A stretch of 51,551 nucleotides of DNA, taken from positions 1-51,551 of the forward strand of contig JAJYLH010000044.1 in assembly GCA_021787845.1 (NCBI GenBank), in the 5' to 3' direction. Within the stretch, counting starts at the first letter, position 1; each line of letters opens with the position of its first letter. A program made the translations under genes and the position numbers. This document shows positions 34,451-42,505 of the stretch, in pieces. Below the pieces are notes generated by a model. That model made no database searches. It was not told the origin of the DNA and saw only the letters and a list, made by a program, of their open reading frames with translations. This stretch comes from Myxococcales bacterium. Its GTDB lineage: Bacteria > Myxococcota > Myxococcia > Myxococcales > JAJYLH01.

Positions 34451-35755
34451 CTACTTTCGAAACGATTGATACAGCACGCTGCGCATCGCGGCTTCGACGC
34501 GAGGGAGCGCTTCCTGGATTTCGCGGACGTTGGTGGCGCCGACGGAGAGCCGGAACCAGCCGGACTCGTCGGGGTAGCCGAACGCCTGGAACGGGACGAC
34601 GGCGAAAGCGGCCTTGTCGAGCAGGAGCGCTCTGATCTGATCGTTGGTCGTGATGCCACCCTTGCCGACGAGGTCGAACTGCACGGTCAGGTAGATCGCG
34701 CCCTGCGGGGAAATCGCCCGCACCGGCAGGCCGCGCGCGCCCAGCGCGGTCAGGCCGTCGTAGAGCGCGCTCAGCCGTTCGTCGACGCGCCGGCGCATCT
34801 CGACGAGCGCCGCCCGAGTCGCCGCGTCGTCATCGAGGAACTTCGCGCACGCGACCTGCTCCGCCTTGGGCGCCCAGGCGCCGACGTGGCCCAGCACGTC
34901 CCGCATCCGCGCGATGATCGCCGGCGGCCCGACGCCCCAGCCGACGCGGATGCCGGTCGCCGCGAACTCCTTGGAGACGCCGTCGACGAAGACGGTGTAC
35001 GCCGCGATCTCCGGGACCAGCTCCACCGGCGTCGCGTGCTTCTCGCGCAGCGCCAGCTCCCAGTAGATCTGGTCGTAGAGCAGGATGATCGGGTTCGCCC
35101 CGCGCGCCGAGCGGCGGCGGTTCTCTTCGACGATGCCCTTCGCGATCGCCTCGAGCTGGGCGGCGGGCATCATGGTGCCGGTCGGGTTGAGCGGGCTGCA
35201 CAGGGCGACGAGCCGCGCGTCGGCGAGGTGCGGCGCGAGCTCCTCGGCGGTCGGCATGAAGCCGCGGTCGGCGCTCGTCTTCACCGGGACGCCGCGCGCG
35301 CCGACGAGGTGCACGTAGTGGTTGTTGTTCCAGCTCGGCACCGGGTAGACGACGGTCTCGCCCGCGTCGATGACCGACCGGTAGACGCCGTAGATGATCG
35401 GCCGCGCGCCGCCGGCGATGACGATGCTCTCGATCGGGTACGCGAGGCCGAGCTTGCGCTGGTAGAGGCGCCGCACGCTCTGCCGGAGCGCGAGGACGCC
35501 GTCGCTCGGCGGGTAGTTCGTCTCGCCCGCTTCGAGCGCGCTCGCGATGCCGCGGCTGAGCACCGGCGGGAGCGGGAACTCGCTCGTCTTGAAGTCGCCG
35601 ACGGTCAGGTTGCAGGTCTTCGTGCCGCTCGCTTCGAGCGCCCGGATGTCCGCGGCGATGCGCAGGATTTCGCTCCCGATGATGCCGCGCGCCATCGTGC
35701 CCACGACCGCGCCCTCGGTGAACGAGCCCAGCTTGTCGGAAAGGTCCAGCGCCAT
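34451..35755 (-). CDS. Class I/II pyridoxal-phosphate aminotransferase
   Basis: This 434-aa fold-type I aminotransferase of the aspartate aminotransferase superfamily has PLP lysine K262 (VDGVSKEFAATGIRVGW), Asn190 (SPLNPTG), Asp228 and Tyr231 (LYDQIYW), and Arg270. It transfers an amino group between an amino acid and a 2-oxo acid; the substrate is not predictable. The ATG at 35755 has GAGGAGG at good spacing. It is divergent from the TIM44-like gene; the spacer holds a GATCGG repeat. No biosynthetic neighbours. Confidence 0.9.
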   Translation of the reverse strand: MALDLSDKLGSFTEGAVVGTMARGIIGSEILRIAADIRALEASGTKTCNLTVGDFKTSEFPLPPVLSRGIASALEAGETNYPPSDGVLALRQSVRRLYQRKLGLAYPIESIVIAGGARPIIYGVYRSVIDAGETVVYPVPSWNNNHYVHLVGARGVPVKTSADRGFMPTAEELAPHLADARLVALCSPLNPTGTMMPAAQLEAIAKGIVEENRRRSARGANPIILLYDQIYWELALREKHATPVELVPEIAAYTVFVDGVSKEFAATGIRVGWGVGPPAIIARMRDVLGHVGAWAPKAEQVACAKFLDDDAATRAALVEMRRRVDERLSALYDGLTALGARGLPVRAISPQGAIYLTVQFDLVGKGGITTNDQIRALLLDKAAFAVVPFQAFGYPDESGWFRLSVGATNVREIQEALPRVEAAMRSVLYQSFRK

Positions 35756-35860
35756 CAGCAGCCTCCTCGTCGCGCGGGGCGGACCATACACCCAAGCCAT
35801 GCCCTTCCGGTTGACGCACCTGCGCCCGGTCGATCGTCGAAGGGCAGAGGCTCGTCCATG

Positions 35861-35901
35861 TCCGATCGGACCGATCGGTCGGATCGGTCCGATCGGTCGT
35901 C
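35861..35901. repeat. GATCGG iterated repeat, divergent spacer copy
   Basis: tccgatcgg, accgatcgg, tcggatcgg, tccgatcgg, tcgtc: four 9-bp units, in the 230-nt spacer between divergent genes, 85 nt before the rightward start codon. Confidence 0.85.
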
Positions 35902-35985
35902 TTGAGGCAGCGGCGAGTCGCGTGGCCGATTCGCTCGGCACGGTTCCCGCGCCTCGTTCGCGCGAGGCGACTATGCTGCGCGACC

Positions 35986-37929
35986 ATGACCGGGAAGAAC
36001 CCGCGCGGCTCGCGCATCCGATGGCTCGTTCGCCTCCTCGTCGCGTCGCTTCCGGTGCTGCTCTTCAGCCTGCCGGCCCTGGCGCGGTTCGGCGGCGGCG
36101 AGCACTTCGGCGGCGGCAGCTTTGGCGGCGGCTTCCACGGCGGCGGGTTCCACAGCGGCGGCAGTGGCAGCGGCGGGGGCGGGCTCTTCTACGTCGTCTA
36201 CTACGCGCTCCAGCTCACCATCGATTACCCGAAGTTCATGCTCCCGCTGTGGGGCGTGGTCATCGTCGGCTACATCTACTTCCACCGCAACGTGGTGAGC
36301 CGCGACGACGACGAGCCGGTGCGGCCGATCCGCCGGCTCGAGACCGCGCGCGTCTCCTTCGACAAGCCCGACGACCAGCTCGGCAAGCTCAAGGGCCGCG
36401 ACCCGGCGTTCGACGAGGACGCCTTCCTGAACCGCACCCGCCGGGTCTTCCACGAGCTGCAGGAGGCATGGTTCTTCCGCCATCTCGAAAAGGCGCGCCA
36501 GTACATGAGCGACGGCCTCTTCCGCCGCTACGACACGCTGGAAACGATCATGCGGCTCGAAGGTCGGCGCGACGCGCTCGCCGACGACAAGGTGACGCGC
36601 GCGCGCATCGTCGGCGTGGAAGAGACGGCGGCCTTCGACATCATCACCGTGCGCATCGACGCGACCATCCGCGACACCGACGTGCCCGCCGATCGCACCG
36701 ACGACCAGGCCCGCGCGGCGGCGGCACGCCAGGGCGCCGAGCCGTTCACCGAGATGTGGACCTTCGTCCGCCGCCTGGGCGCGAAGAGCCGTCCCGGCTT
36801 CGACGTGAGCGAGGGCCACTGCCCGAACTGCGGCGCCGACTTCAAGGGCGGCGAGTCGAACACCTGCGAGTACTGCAAGGCCATCGTCAACAGCGGCAAC
36901 TACGACTGGGTGCTCGCGGACATCACCCAGCTCGACGAGTACGTGCGCTCGGGCCGCACCGCGCCGGGCATCGAGGCTCTGCTCGGGCGCGACCCGGACG
37001 CCGCGCCGGAGATTCTGGAAGACCGGGCGCAGCTCCTGTTCTGGAAGTGGCTGCACGCGTTCGCCGCGAGCGATCCGAAAATCCTCCAGAAGGTGGCCAG
37101 GAGCGGTTTCGTCGACGGGGTGCGCTCCCAGCTTGCGGCGCTGACCGCGCAGGGCACGCACGCGGTCGTCAAGGTGCCGGCGGTGGGCGGCGCGGACGTG
37201 GTCGCGGTCGAGGTCGACGACGACGGATGGGACCGGGTGCACGTCGACATCCGCTGGAGCGGCATCGTCGCCCTGGAGCCAGGCGACGCGCTCGGGCGGC
37301 TGACGCAGCGGCCCAGGCGGCACGTGCTCCAGATGATCCGCCGGACCGGCGCGACGACCGACCGCGGCGCCGGGCTCGCGACCGAGCGCTGCGGCAACTG
37401 CCAGGCGCCGCTGACGAACAGCGATTCGACGATCTGCGAGTACTGCGGCCACGACCTCGCCGGCGGCGAGAAGGATTGGCTCGTCGAAGCGCTGGTGCCG
37501 TACCTCTCCTGGTCGCGGCCGCTGAGCTCCGACGACGGCGGGCCCGTCATCCGCCTCGGCGGCGCGTCGCGCGGGCACGTCTTCGGCACCATGAGCGAGC
37601 GCACGCGCCTCCTTCAGGTGCTGACGGCGCTCGCGAAGGCGGACGGCCTCGTCGATTCCGGCGAGCGGCGCATCCTGCGCAAGTGCGCGCAGCGCTGGGG
37701 CGTGCCGTGGGACCGCGTCGAGGTGATGCTCTCGAGCGGCTCGTCGTTCGGGCTCGAAGGGCTCGACCGCATTCCACCGGAGCAGGCCGCGGAGCTGATG
37801 AGCGAGCTGACGGAAATGGTCGGCTCGCACGGCGGCCGCGTCCACCCGAGGGAACGCGCGCTCTTGCGCGAGTGCGCCCGCCGCCTCAACGTCCCCGCGG
37901 ACAAGATGCCGGGCATCCTCGACGGGTGA
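35986..37929 (+). CDS. TIM44-like membrane protein with two zinc ribbons and a TerB-like C-terminus
   Basis: This 647-aa protein has a signal or anchor (about 13-33), a Gly/His/Ser-rich stretch (35-66), a TM segment (about 67-98), then a TIM44-like domain (about 140-310). It ends in a zinc ribbon (C279, C282, C294, C297). A second similar domain (about 345-465) ends in another ribbon with the same CEYC (C469, C472, C484, C487). An about 100-residue helical TerB-like domain follows (LLQVLTALAKADGLVDSGER). The domain-plus-ribbon unit is thus duplicated. Function unknown; TIM44-like proteins bind membranes. Confidence 0.75.
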   Translation: MTGKNPRGSRIRWLVRLLVASLPVLLFSLPALARFGGGEHFGGGSFGGGFHGGGFHSGGSGSGGGGLFYVVYYALQLTIDYPKFMLPLWGVVIVGYIYFHRNVVSRDDDEPVRPIRRLETARVSFDKPDDQLGKLKGRDPAFDEDAFLNRTRRVFHELQEAWFFRHLEKARQYMSDGLFRRYDTLETIMRLEGRRDALADDKVTRARIVGVEETAAFDIITVRIDATIRDTDVPADRTDDQARAAAARQGAEPFTEMWTFVRRLGAKSRPGFDVSEGHCPNCGADFKGGESNTCEYCKAIVNSGNYDWVLADITQLDEYVRSGRTAPGIEALLGRDPDAAPEILEDRAQLLFWKWLHAFAASDPKILQKVARSGFVDGVRSQLAALTAQGTHAVVKVPAVGGADVVAVEVDDDGWDRVHVDIRWSGIVALEPGDALGRLTQRPRRHVLQMIRRTGATTDRGAGLATERCGNCQAPLTNSDSTICEYCGHDLAGGEKDWLVEALVPYLSWSRPLSSDDGGPVIRLGGASRGHVFGTMSERTRLLQVLTALAKADGLVDSGERRILRKCAQRWGVPWDRVEVMLSSGSSFGLEGLDRIPPEQAAELMSELTEMVGSHGGRVHPRERALLRECARRLNVPADKMPGILDG

Positions 37930-38006
37930 GCTGAACGAACGATGCCTATTCCGGTTGACGGCACTTGCCCGATTTCACCCACGTGAAGGGCTAGCCGCTT
38001 CGCTTA

Positions 38007-38034
38007 GCGCGGGCCGACGCCCGCAACCCAAGCT
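38007..38034. repeat. Half copy of the dispersed palindromic element
   Basis: gcgcgggccgacgcccgc followed by aacccaagct is the reverse complement of the segment at 48988-49014 that flanks the full element there. The GGATGGGTGGAGC palindrome itself is missing. Confidence 0.55.
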
Positions 38035-38057
38035 CGACCTCGGAGACGTTCGGAATC

Positions 38058-38149
38058 GTGGCACGGGCGTCCTCGCCCGTGAAAGCCCAGTCGAACCCGC
38101 TGGCATGGCAGGTCCCCAAGCGCTCAGGGCGGGGACGCCCGTGCCACGA
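38058..38149. repeat. Dispersed GGCACGGGCGTCC REP-like element, inverted pair
   Basis: The left arm has GTGGCACGGGCGTCCTCGCC then CGTGAAAGCC (38058-38087). The right arm (38119-38149), on the other strand, has GTGGCACGGGCGTCCCCGCC. Paired with 34368-34437. Confidence 0.8.
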
Positions 38150-38278
38150 AGTCGTGCTACGTGGCGCCGAGAATCTGCGCGCCGCGCGAGCCTTTCGAGG
38201 CTTAGTAAGGCAGGTAGACGGTAATCGTGGCGTTCGCGGTGAACCGCGCGTGGAGCGAGCCGAAGCTCTTTTCGGCCC

Positions 38279-38353
38279 GCGGAGCAAGCGGCTCCAACCG
38301 AAGGTTCCGGGATGGCTGATCCACGCGCCTTCCGCGGGAGCCGCTTGCTCCGC
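38279..38353. repeat. 17-bp perfect inverted repeat
   Basis: GCGGAGCAAGCGGCTCC (38279-38295) and GGAGCCGCTTGCTCCGC (38337-38353) are exact reverse complements 41 nt apart. Could be a cruciform, another REP type, or the ends of a lost small element. Confidence 0.7.
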
Positions 38354-38468
38354 ATCCGGCGACGGCGCCGGGAACGGCGAAGAATCTAGGAGTCAGATGC
38401 CCGAGCGACCAGCCGGGGTCCGGGCAGGCGGGCTGCGCGCCGACGACACCGATCCCGACAGTCGTCGC

Positions 38469-39200
38469 TCACGATGGGCGCGTTGCCGACACCAGCGTCG
38501 TCGCCATCCACGGGCCGCCGTACCAGAAGCGGAGGCCGAGGCCGCGCCGCGAAACGCTGAACCCCGCCTGCTCGAGCGAGCCCGCGTAGTCCGCGGCGTA
38601 CCGGATGTCGGCGACGAGGACGCGGCCGCCGGGCTTCACGACGCGAGCGATCTCGGCCACTGCCTTCGCGCGTCCCGCCGCGTCGGGCACGTTATGGATC
38701 GCGAGGCTGCTGAGGACGACGTCGAAGCTCGCGTCGGCGAACGGGAGCTGTCGCATGTCCCCCGTGTGCAGCTCGACGCGGTCCAGCACGCCCTCGGCGG
38801 CGGCGTTCCTCTCGGTCGTCGCGAGCGCGTTGCCGGACTGGTCCTGCGCCTGCCACAGGTCGATGCCGGTCGCCTTGCCGCCCGACGATAACCGGTCGGC
38901 GGCCATCAGCAGCACCGCGCCCCGGCCGCAGCCGACGTCGAGGACGCGCTCGTCACCGCGCCACGGGAGCGCTGCCAGAAGCTCGTCCCACACGGCGAGC
39001 TTCCCCTTCCGCGTGGTGTAGACGTAGCTCGCCGCACACGCGACGAGGAAGCCTGCCAGGACGGCCATGCTCACGGTCTGCGCGGGTCGTCGGGCGAGCG
39101 CCGCGTGAACCGCCCCCACCCACAGCGGCAGCGAGCCGAGCAGCAGCAGCGCCGGTACGTAGGGCGTGTCGAAGCCGTAGTCGCCTTTTCGCGCGATCAT
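38469..39200 (-). CDS. Membrane-anchored SAM-dependent methyltransferase
   Basis: This 243-aa protein has two TM helices (about 14-34, 42-60) followed by a class I methyltransferase domain: motif I VLDVGCGRG (86-94), acidic GIDLW, LPFADASFDVVLS (motif IV) and VKPGGRVLVADI. It looks like a UbiE/Methyltransf_11 type, methylating a small or lipid substrate at the membrane. Start ATG 39198-39200; the frame is open further upstream but unlike a protein. Substrate unknown. It is the last gene before the accessory region. Confidence 0.85.
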   Translation of the reverse strand: MIARKGDYGFDTPYVPALLLLGSLPLWVGAVHAALARRPAQTVSMAVLAGFLVACAASYVYTTRKGKLAVWDELLAALPWRGDERVLDVGCGRGAVLLMAADRLSSGGKATGIDLWQAQDQSGNALATTERNAAAEGVLDRVELHTGDMRQLPFADASFDVVLSSLAIHNVPDAAGRAKAVAEIARVVKPGGRVLVADIRYAADYAGSLEQAGFSVSRRGLGLRFWYGGPWMATTLVSATRPS

Positions 39201-39397
39201 GACGAGCGCAGCAATAGCACGGGGGGAAGGTCGCTGCGGGGACGAAGGGCGGCACGCTGGCTCTTTGGCCTGGAGAGCGCCGCGCCCGCGTCGAGCGGTC
39301 CGGCGAAAAGGCGCGCCACGTCGAGCACGATCGCGGCGCCCACGCATGGTGCTCAGGCTTGCACACGAGGCCGGCCGGCGGGCGGGGGCGACGCGAT

Positions 39398-39600
39398 CCC
39401 GGTCGATGAAAATCAGCGACCGATCTCTCCGCCGAAGGCCCCGGTCGTCCGAAAAGAGGTCGCTTTCTCTCCGTCGAGGATCCCGGTCGTCCGAAAAAGG
39501 TCACTTTCTCTCCGCCGAGGGTCCCGGTCGTCCGAAAAAAGGTCACTTTCTCTCCGCCGAGGGTCCCGGTCGATGAAAAACACCGGCCGATCGAGGAGAA
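39398..39600. repeat. Tandem array of a 42-bp unit, about 4.5 copies
   Basis: Units start with CCCGGTCG at 39398, 39440, 39482, 39523 and 39565, giving lengths of 42, 42, 41 and 42. Each unit has a CCGAAAA-type A run and CTTTCTCTCCGCCGAGG; the outer two units begin CCCGGTCGATGAAAA instead of CCCGGTCGTCCGAAAA. The 41-nt unit breaks reading frame, so the array is not a protein repeat. No unique spacers, so not CRISPR. Confidence 0.85.
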
Positions 39601-39666
39601 GACGCGCCCGGTCAGTGCATGAGACCGTCCGCCCGAGACGCGCACGGGCCCGATCGAACTGGCCAC

Positions 39667-39920
39667 GGCACCGGTCCGGCAAATCGGCACGGCTGCCGCT
39701 CGGCGCACGCGCCCGAAACGCCTCGCCACCCGACAGGCATCCTGCTGAGCATGAACACTTCGATCGCTCACGGCACCGGTCCACTCACCCGGCAGGGCTG
39801 CCGCTCGGCATGCGGCGGAAATCGAAAGCCTCGGACCAGCGACTCGCTCGCTCGAGGGTGGCCCAGGACATCGGGCTTTCGGTCGGCGACTTGATCGCGC
39901 GTTCCCCGCTTGCTAGGCAC
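39667..39920. repeat. Duplicated leader block, copy A
   Basis: This block of about 254 bp repeats at 40914-41169. It contains two related subunits beginning GGCACCGGTC at 39667 and 39772, exactly 105 bp apart, then a shared GGGCTTTCGGTCGGC and GCTAGGC. The first 105 bp align with copy B without gaps, 87 identical by my hand alignment. It ends 90 nt before the nucleotidyltransferase gene. Confidence 0.8.
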
Positions 39921-40009
39921 TTGCAGAGCCGGCGCATCAACGTCGGCGCTCATCGGCGGGTGTTAGCGAGGGAGCCCCCAGCGCGGACTGCCGAACGGAG
40001 GTCGACTCG

Positions 40010-40543
40010 ATGGCCCGACGACCCCGACCTCCGCGATCGCGAACGGCAGAGGTGCTCCCCGCGTCCCTGAACATCACGGACGAGCTCGATGGCCTGGTCG
40101 CAGGTCTCCTGGATGCCGGCGTGGACTTCGCGATCTGCGGCGGCATCGCGGTGACCGTTCTTTCGGTTCCCCGCTTCACCAAGGACATAGATTTGCTGGT
40201 GCCCGGCCGGGCGCTGGACGCCGCCCTGGCTGTGGCACGAGAGAGGAGTTTCGTGTTCGAAGCCCGGCCGATGACCTTCGATAGGGGCACCCCGCGCGAG
40301 CGCACCGTGCGCCGGGTCACGAAGCTGCGCGGCAAGGCGTCGCTGACCCTGGACCTGGTTCTGGTCGAGCCCGCGTTTGGAGCGGTTTGGGATTCCCGCG
40401 TCGAGGTCGAATGGCGCGGTCGCCGGATACCGGTCGTCTCCCGTGAGGGGCTGGCGTTCATGAAGCGAATCGCCGGGCGACGCCAGGACCGCGCGGACCT
40501 GGTGCTGCTCGGAATGGAGAAGGACGATGGGCCGGAAACCTGA
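40010..40543 (+). CDS. Nucleotidyltransferase (AbiEii/MNT-like), toxin-antitoxin type
   Basis: This 177-aa minimal nucleotidyltransferase has a G44-G45 motif (CGGIAV), metal aspartates D59 and D61 (TKDIDLLV) and a third D115 (LTLDLVLVE). The end, VSREGLAFMKRIAGRRQDRADL, is a typical C-terminal helix in AbiEii/DUF6036-like proteins. Such enzymes add nucleotides or phosphate to tRNA or protein partners in abortive-infection and toxin-antitoxin systems. Excellent GGAGG before the ATG. It overlaps the next small gene by 17 nt. The pair lies between two copies of a duplicated non-coding block. Confidence 0.8.
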   Translation: MARRPRPPRSRTAEVLPASLNITDELDGLVAGLLDAGVDFAICGGIAVTVLSVPRFTKDIDLLVPGRALDAALAVARERSFVFEARPMTFDRGTPRERTVRRVTKLRGKASLTLDLVLVEPAFGAVWDSRVEVEWRGRRIPVVSREGLAFMKRIAGRRQDRADLVLLGMEKDDGPET

Positions 40544-40796
40544 GGCCGACGGGGACCTGTCGCCCGAGGCGGTCGCGCGCCGGCTGCAAGACCTCGCCGA
40601 GCTCTACGACCTGGCCACGTCGCTCGCGGGGGCGCGCATCCTGGGACCGGTCCGCGCCGACCCGCCGCGGGCTTCGCGCGGCGGAGCGCCGGAGCACGCA
40701 GGGCTTGACCGGCGCGCGGCGCCGAGCTCTCGCCGGCGCCCGCCCGCCCCCAGAGCGTCCAGCAAGGCCGTCGGGAAACGGCGCACGCCGCGCTGA
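40527..40796 (+). CDS. Small basic partner of the nucleotidyltransferase
   Basis: This 89-aa protein has an N-terminal helix (LSPEAVARRLQDLAELYDLA, about 11-30) and a disordered tail rich in Arg, Pro, Ala and Ser. Reading frame overlap of 17 nt with the nucleotidyltransferase points to coupled expression. Small second genes of this kind follow many such nucleotidyltransferases; whether it is an antitoxin or cofactor is unknown. The tail may reflect decay, since only the first 35 residues look conserved. Confidence 0.6.
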   Translation: MGRKPEADGDLSPEAVARRLQDLAELYDLATSLAGARILGPVRADPPRASRGGAPEHAGLDRRAAPSSRRRPPAPRASSKAVGKRRTPR

Positions 40797-40913
40797 GCGG
40801 GAGATCCTGGCGACCCGTGCGCCCGACCGGCCCGTCGGCCCCAGCGAGAAGGGCGCCCGAGCGATGAACGCGCCTTCGATCGACGCGAGACCGCGCTCCA
40901 TCGAGGTGGTCTC

Positions 40914-41169
40914 GGCGCCGGTCCGGCCAATCGACAGGGCTACCGCTCGGCTCACGCGCCTGAAACGCGGCGCCACTCGACAGGCCTCCCGACGAGCAGG
41001 AGCACTTCGATTGCTCAGGGCACCGGTCTGCCCGATCGACAGGGCTGCCGCTCTCCGTGCGGACGCGAATCGAGGAATCGAGAGCCGACGCTCGCCCGTT
41101 CGAATGAGCCTCGAAATGCCGGGCTTTCGGTCGGCCTCTTGACGGCGCTTGCCACGTTGGCTAGGCCAC
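40914..41169. repeat. Duplicated leader block, copy B
   Basis: This block of about 256 bp corresponds to 39667-39920. Subunits begin at 40914 and 41019, again exactly 105 bp apart. It ends 34 nt before the Lys-rich gene at 41203. The 40797-40913 stretch before it has no recognised signal. Confidence 0.8.
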
Positions 41170-41202
41170 GGATTCCACGTCCTTCGGGCGCGAGGAGGCA
41201 AG

Positions 41203-42003
41203 ATGCCAACCATGACCAAGAAAACGGCCACGAAGTCGAAGACCACCGCTTCGAAGGGAACCGCGTCGAAGCGAACGGCGTCGAAGAAGGCGCGCGCGAA
41301 GAAGATTCGCCAGATGGCGAAGGGGCAGCCGGTGCCGAAGGTGGAGCACTGCTACGACGTTCGCGACGCGCTCAAGGTCCAGCGGGCGATGAAGAAGTTC
41401 CTGCCGGCGCTGAACGAATTCGGGCTGACCGACGAAGAGGTCAAGCTCTTCGTGGCGGCGATCGCGCTGGGGAAGAAGCTCGAGGGCACCGGCCAGCGGC
41501 TCTCGCTCGACAAGACCCGGAAGGACCTGAAAGACCTGGTCGGGCCCTACCGGCGCGCGGCCAGGCTCGCCAGCAATGGTCTCAAGGGTCGCGACCCGGA
41601 GAAGATGAAGGCGCTGCGGGTGGACGTCGCGTTTCCCGACAACGACAAGCTCCTCGACGCGTACGTCACCGACATCGGGCCGGTGATGAAGCCGCATGCG
41701 GCCGAGCTCGCCCGCCGCAAGTTCCCGGTGGCCGAACAGACGAAGCTGGTCGACGCCGCCGCGGCGTTCCATCAGGCCCTCGTCGGCCGCCCGGACGCCA
41801 AGGCCGCCGCGGACGAAAAGAGCCAGGAGCGCGAGACCGCGATGAGCGATCTGCGGACGATGACGAGCTACGTCCGCGAGGTCGCTCACTCCGCCCTCCA
41901 CGACAGCCCCGACCTCTCCGCGTTCAACCGCGTGAAGCCGACGAAGAAGAAGACCGCGCCGAGCGAGCCGCCCGCGCCGCCCGTGACGCCGCCGGGGACC
42001 TAG
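41203..42003 (+). CDS. Lys/Ala-tailed helical protein, unknown function
   Basis: This 266-aa protein has a histone H1-like N-terminal tail (Lys, Thr, Ser, Ala over the first 38 residues), a helical body with many charged residues (40-240), and a Pro/Lys-rich C-terminus. The basic tail suggests nucleic-acid binding; I recognise no family. GGAGG lies 5 nt before the ATG. It stands alone, preceded by block B, with its upstream region being a copy of that before the nucleotidyltransferase gene. Confidence 0.7.
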   Translation: MPTMTKKTATKSKTTASKGTASKRTASKKARAKKIRQMAKGQPVPKVEHCYDVRDALKVQRAMKKFLPALNEFGLTDEEVKLFVAAIALGKKLEGTGQRLSLDKTRKDLKDLVGPYRRAARLASNGLKGRDPEKMKALRVDVAFPDNDKLLDAYVTDIGPVMKPHAAELARRKFPVAEQTKLVDAAAAFHQALVGRPDAKAAADEKSQERETAMSDLRTMTSYVREVAHSALHDSPDLSAFNRVKPTKKKTAPSEPPAPPVTPPGT

Positions 42004-42351
42004 GGCGAGCACGCTTCTCTCGAAATACCCCGGCGCCGCTGCTGCTCTGCTGATGCCGCGGCGGGCTTCCGACACACTTTGGACTGCGCGGCCGGCAGAC
42101 CGGGCGAGCCCGAACAATCTCCACGCGCACGTTCCGAGCGCCGCCGGCCTTCCCGGCTCGGGGACGCCGGCGCACCTGCCCGCTGGCGAAGAGCCGCAGC
42201 CGCCACGCCCGCCCTGGGCGGCGACGCCGACGGCGATGCTGCGTCCTCCCCCTCAAGTCCCTCGATTCTCGCGCCGTTCGCGCGTCTTGACGGAGGCATT
42301 GCGTCGTCCACCCAACCGTGGTACAGGACTTCCCTCGATAGGAGGTTCTCG
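42004..42351. other. Spacer before the lipoprotein cluster
   Basis: 348 nt of GC-rich DNA. Several reading frames are open, but none has a plausible start with Shine-Dalgarno or any family resemblance. An AGGAGG at 42340-42345 serves the short frame that follows. Confidence 0.4.
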
Positions 42352-42495
42352 ATGACCGCTTCCGCTCCTGCCCCCCACGCCGCGGGCCAGTGCGCCCTCG
42401 CACCCGAAAGGATGACCACCATGACCGCTCCCACCTACCTCGCAATAACCAGCCGCACCGGTACCGCCCCCCCCCTGCCACACCTGGACGGCTAG
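42352..42495 (+). other. Short ORF ending at a C9 tract, likely out-of-frame N-terminus of the next gene
   Basis: This 47-codon frame begins with ATG and a strong AGGAGG (42340-42345); a further in-frame ATG is at 42421. It runs through nine consecutive C (42467-42475) and stops at 42493-42495, overlapping the upstream in-frame extension of the next gene. Losing one C would join it to HTWTARALLVAVALLGLGSAGC, a full lipoprotein signal peptide with positive N-region. As written, the downstream gene must start at a GTG (42506) with only 12 residues before the lipid cysteine and no positive charge. Confidence 0.6.
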
Positions 42496-42505
42496 GGCGC
42501 TCCTG

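Larger units (their letters stand above)
37930..38468. other. Non-coding region rich in palindromic repeats
   Basis: 539 nt between the TIM44-like gene and the converging methyltransferase gene. It contains three palindromic elements, annotated separately. I see no credible gene; the long reading frames crossing it run over the repeats and have no family resemblance. Confidence 0.5.
39201..40009. other. Repeat-dominated non-coding region at the accessory boundary
   Basis: 809 nt holding the 42-bp tandem array and duplicated block A, annotated separately. 39201-39397 has no recognised signal. The last 90 nt before 40010 carry a good Shine-Dalgarno (GGAGG, 39997-40001). Confidence 0.5.

Noticed and set aside
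39398-39600. CRISPR array
   Set aside because: Repeats are contiguous 42-bp units without unique spacers, and no cas genes are present.
39667-41169. Integron cassette sites (attC) flanking the nucleotidyltransferase pair
   Set aside because: The blocks are 255 bp and lack recognisable GTTRRRY / RYYYAAC core sites, and no integrase gene is visible. Direct duplication fits better.
40458-41246. Minus-strand open frame through block B, similar in frame to one through block A
   Set aside because: Substitutions between the 105-bp units show no convincing codon-position bias (8, 4 and 6 by position), and no start or Shine-Dalgarno is clear. Left as non-coding, though a repeat protein is not fully excluded.
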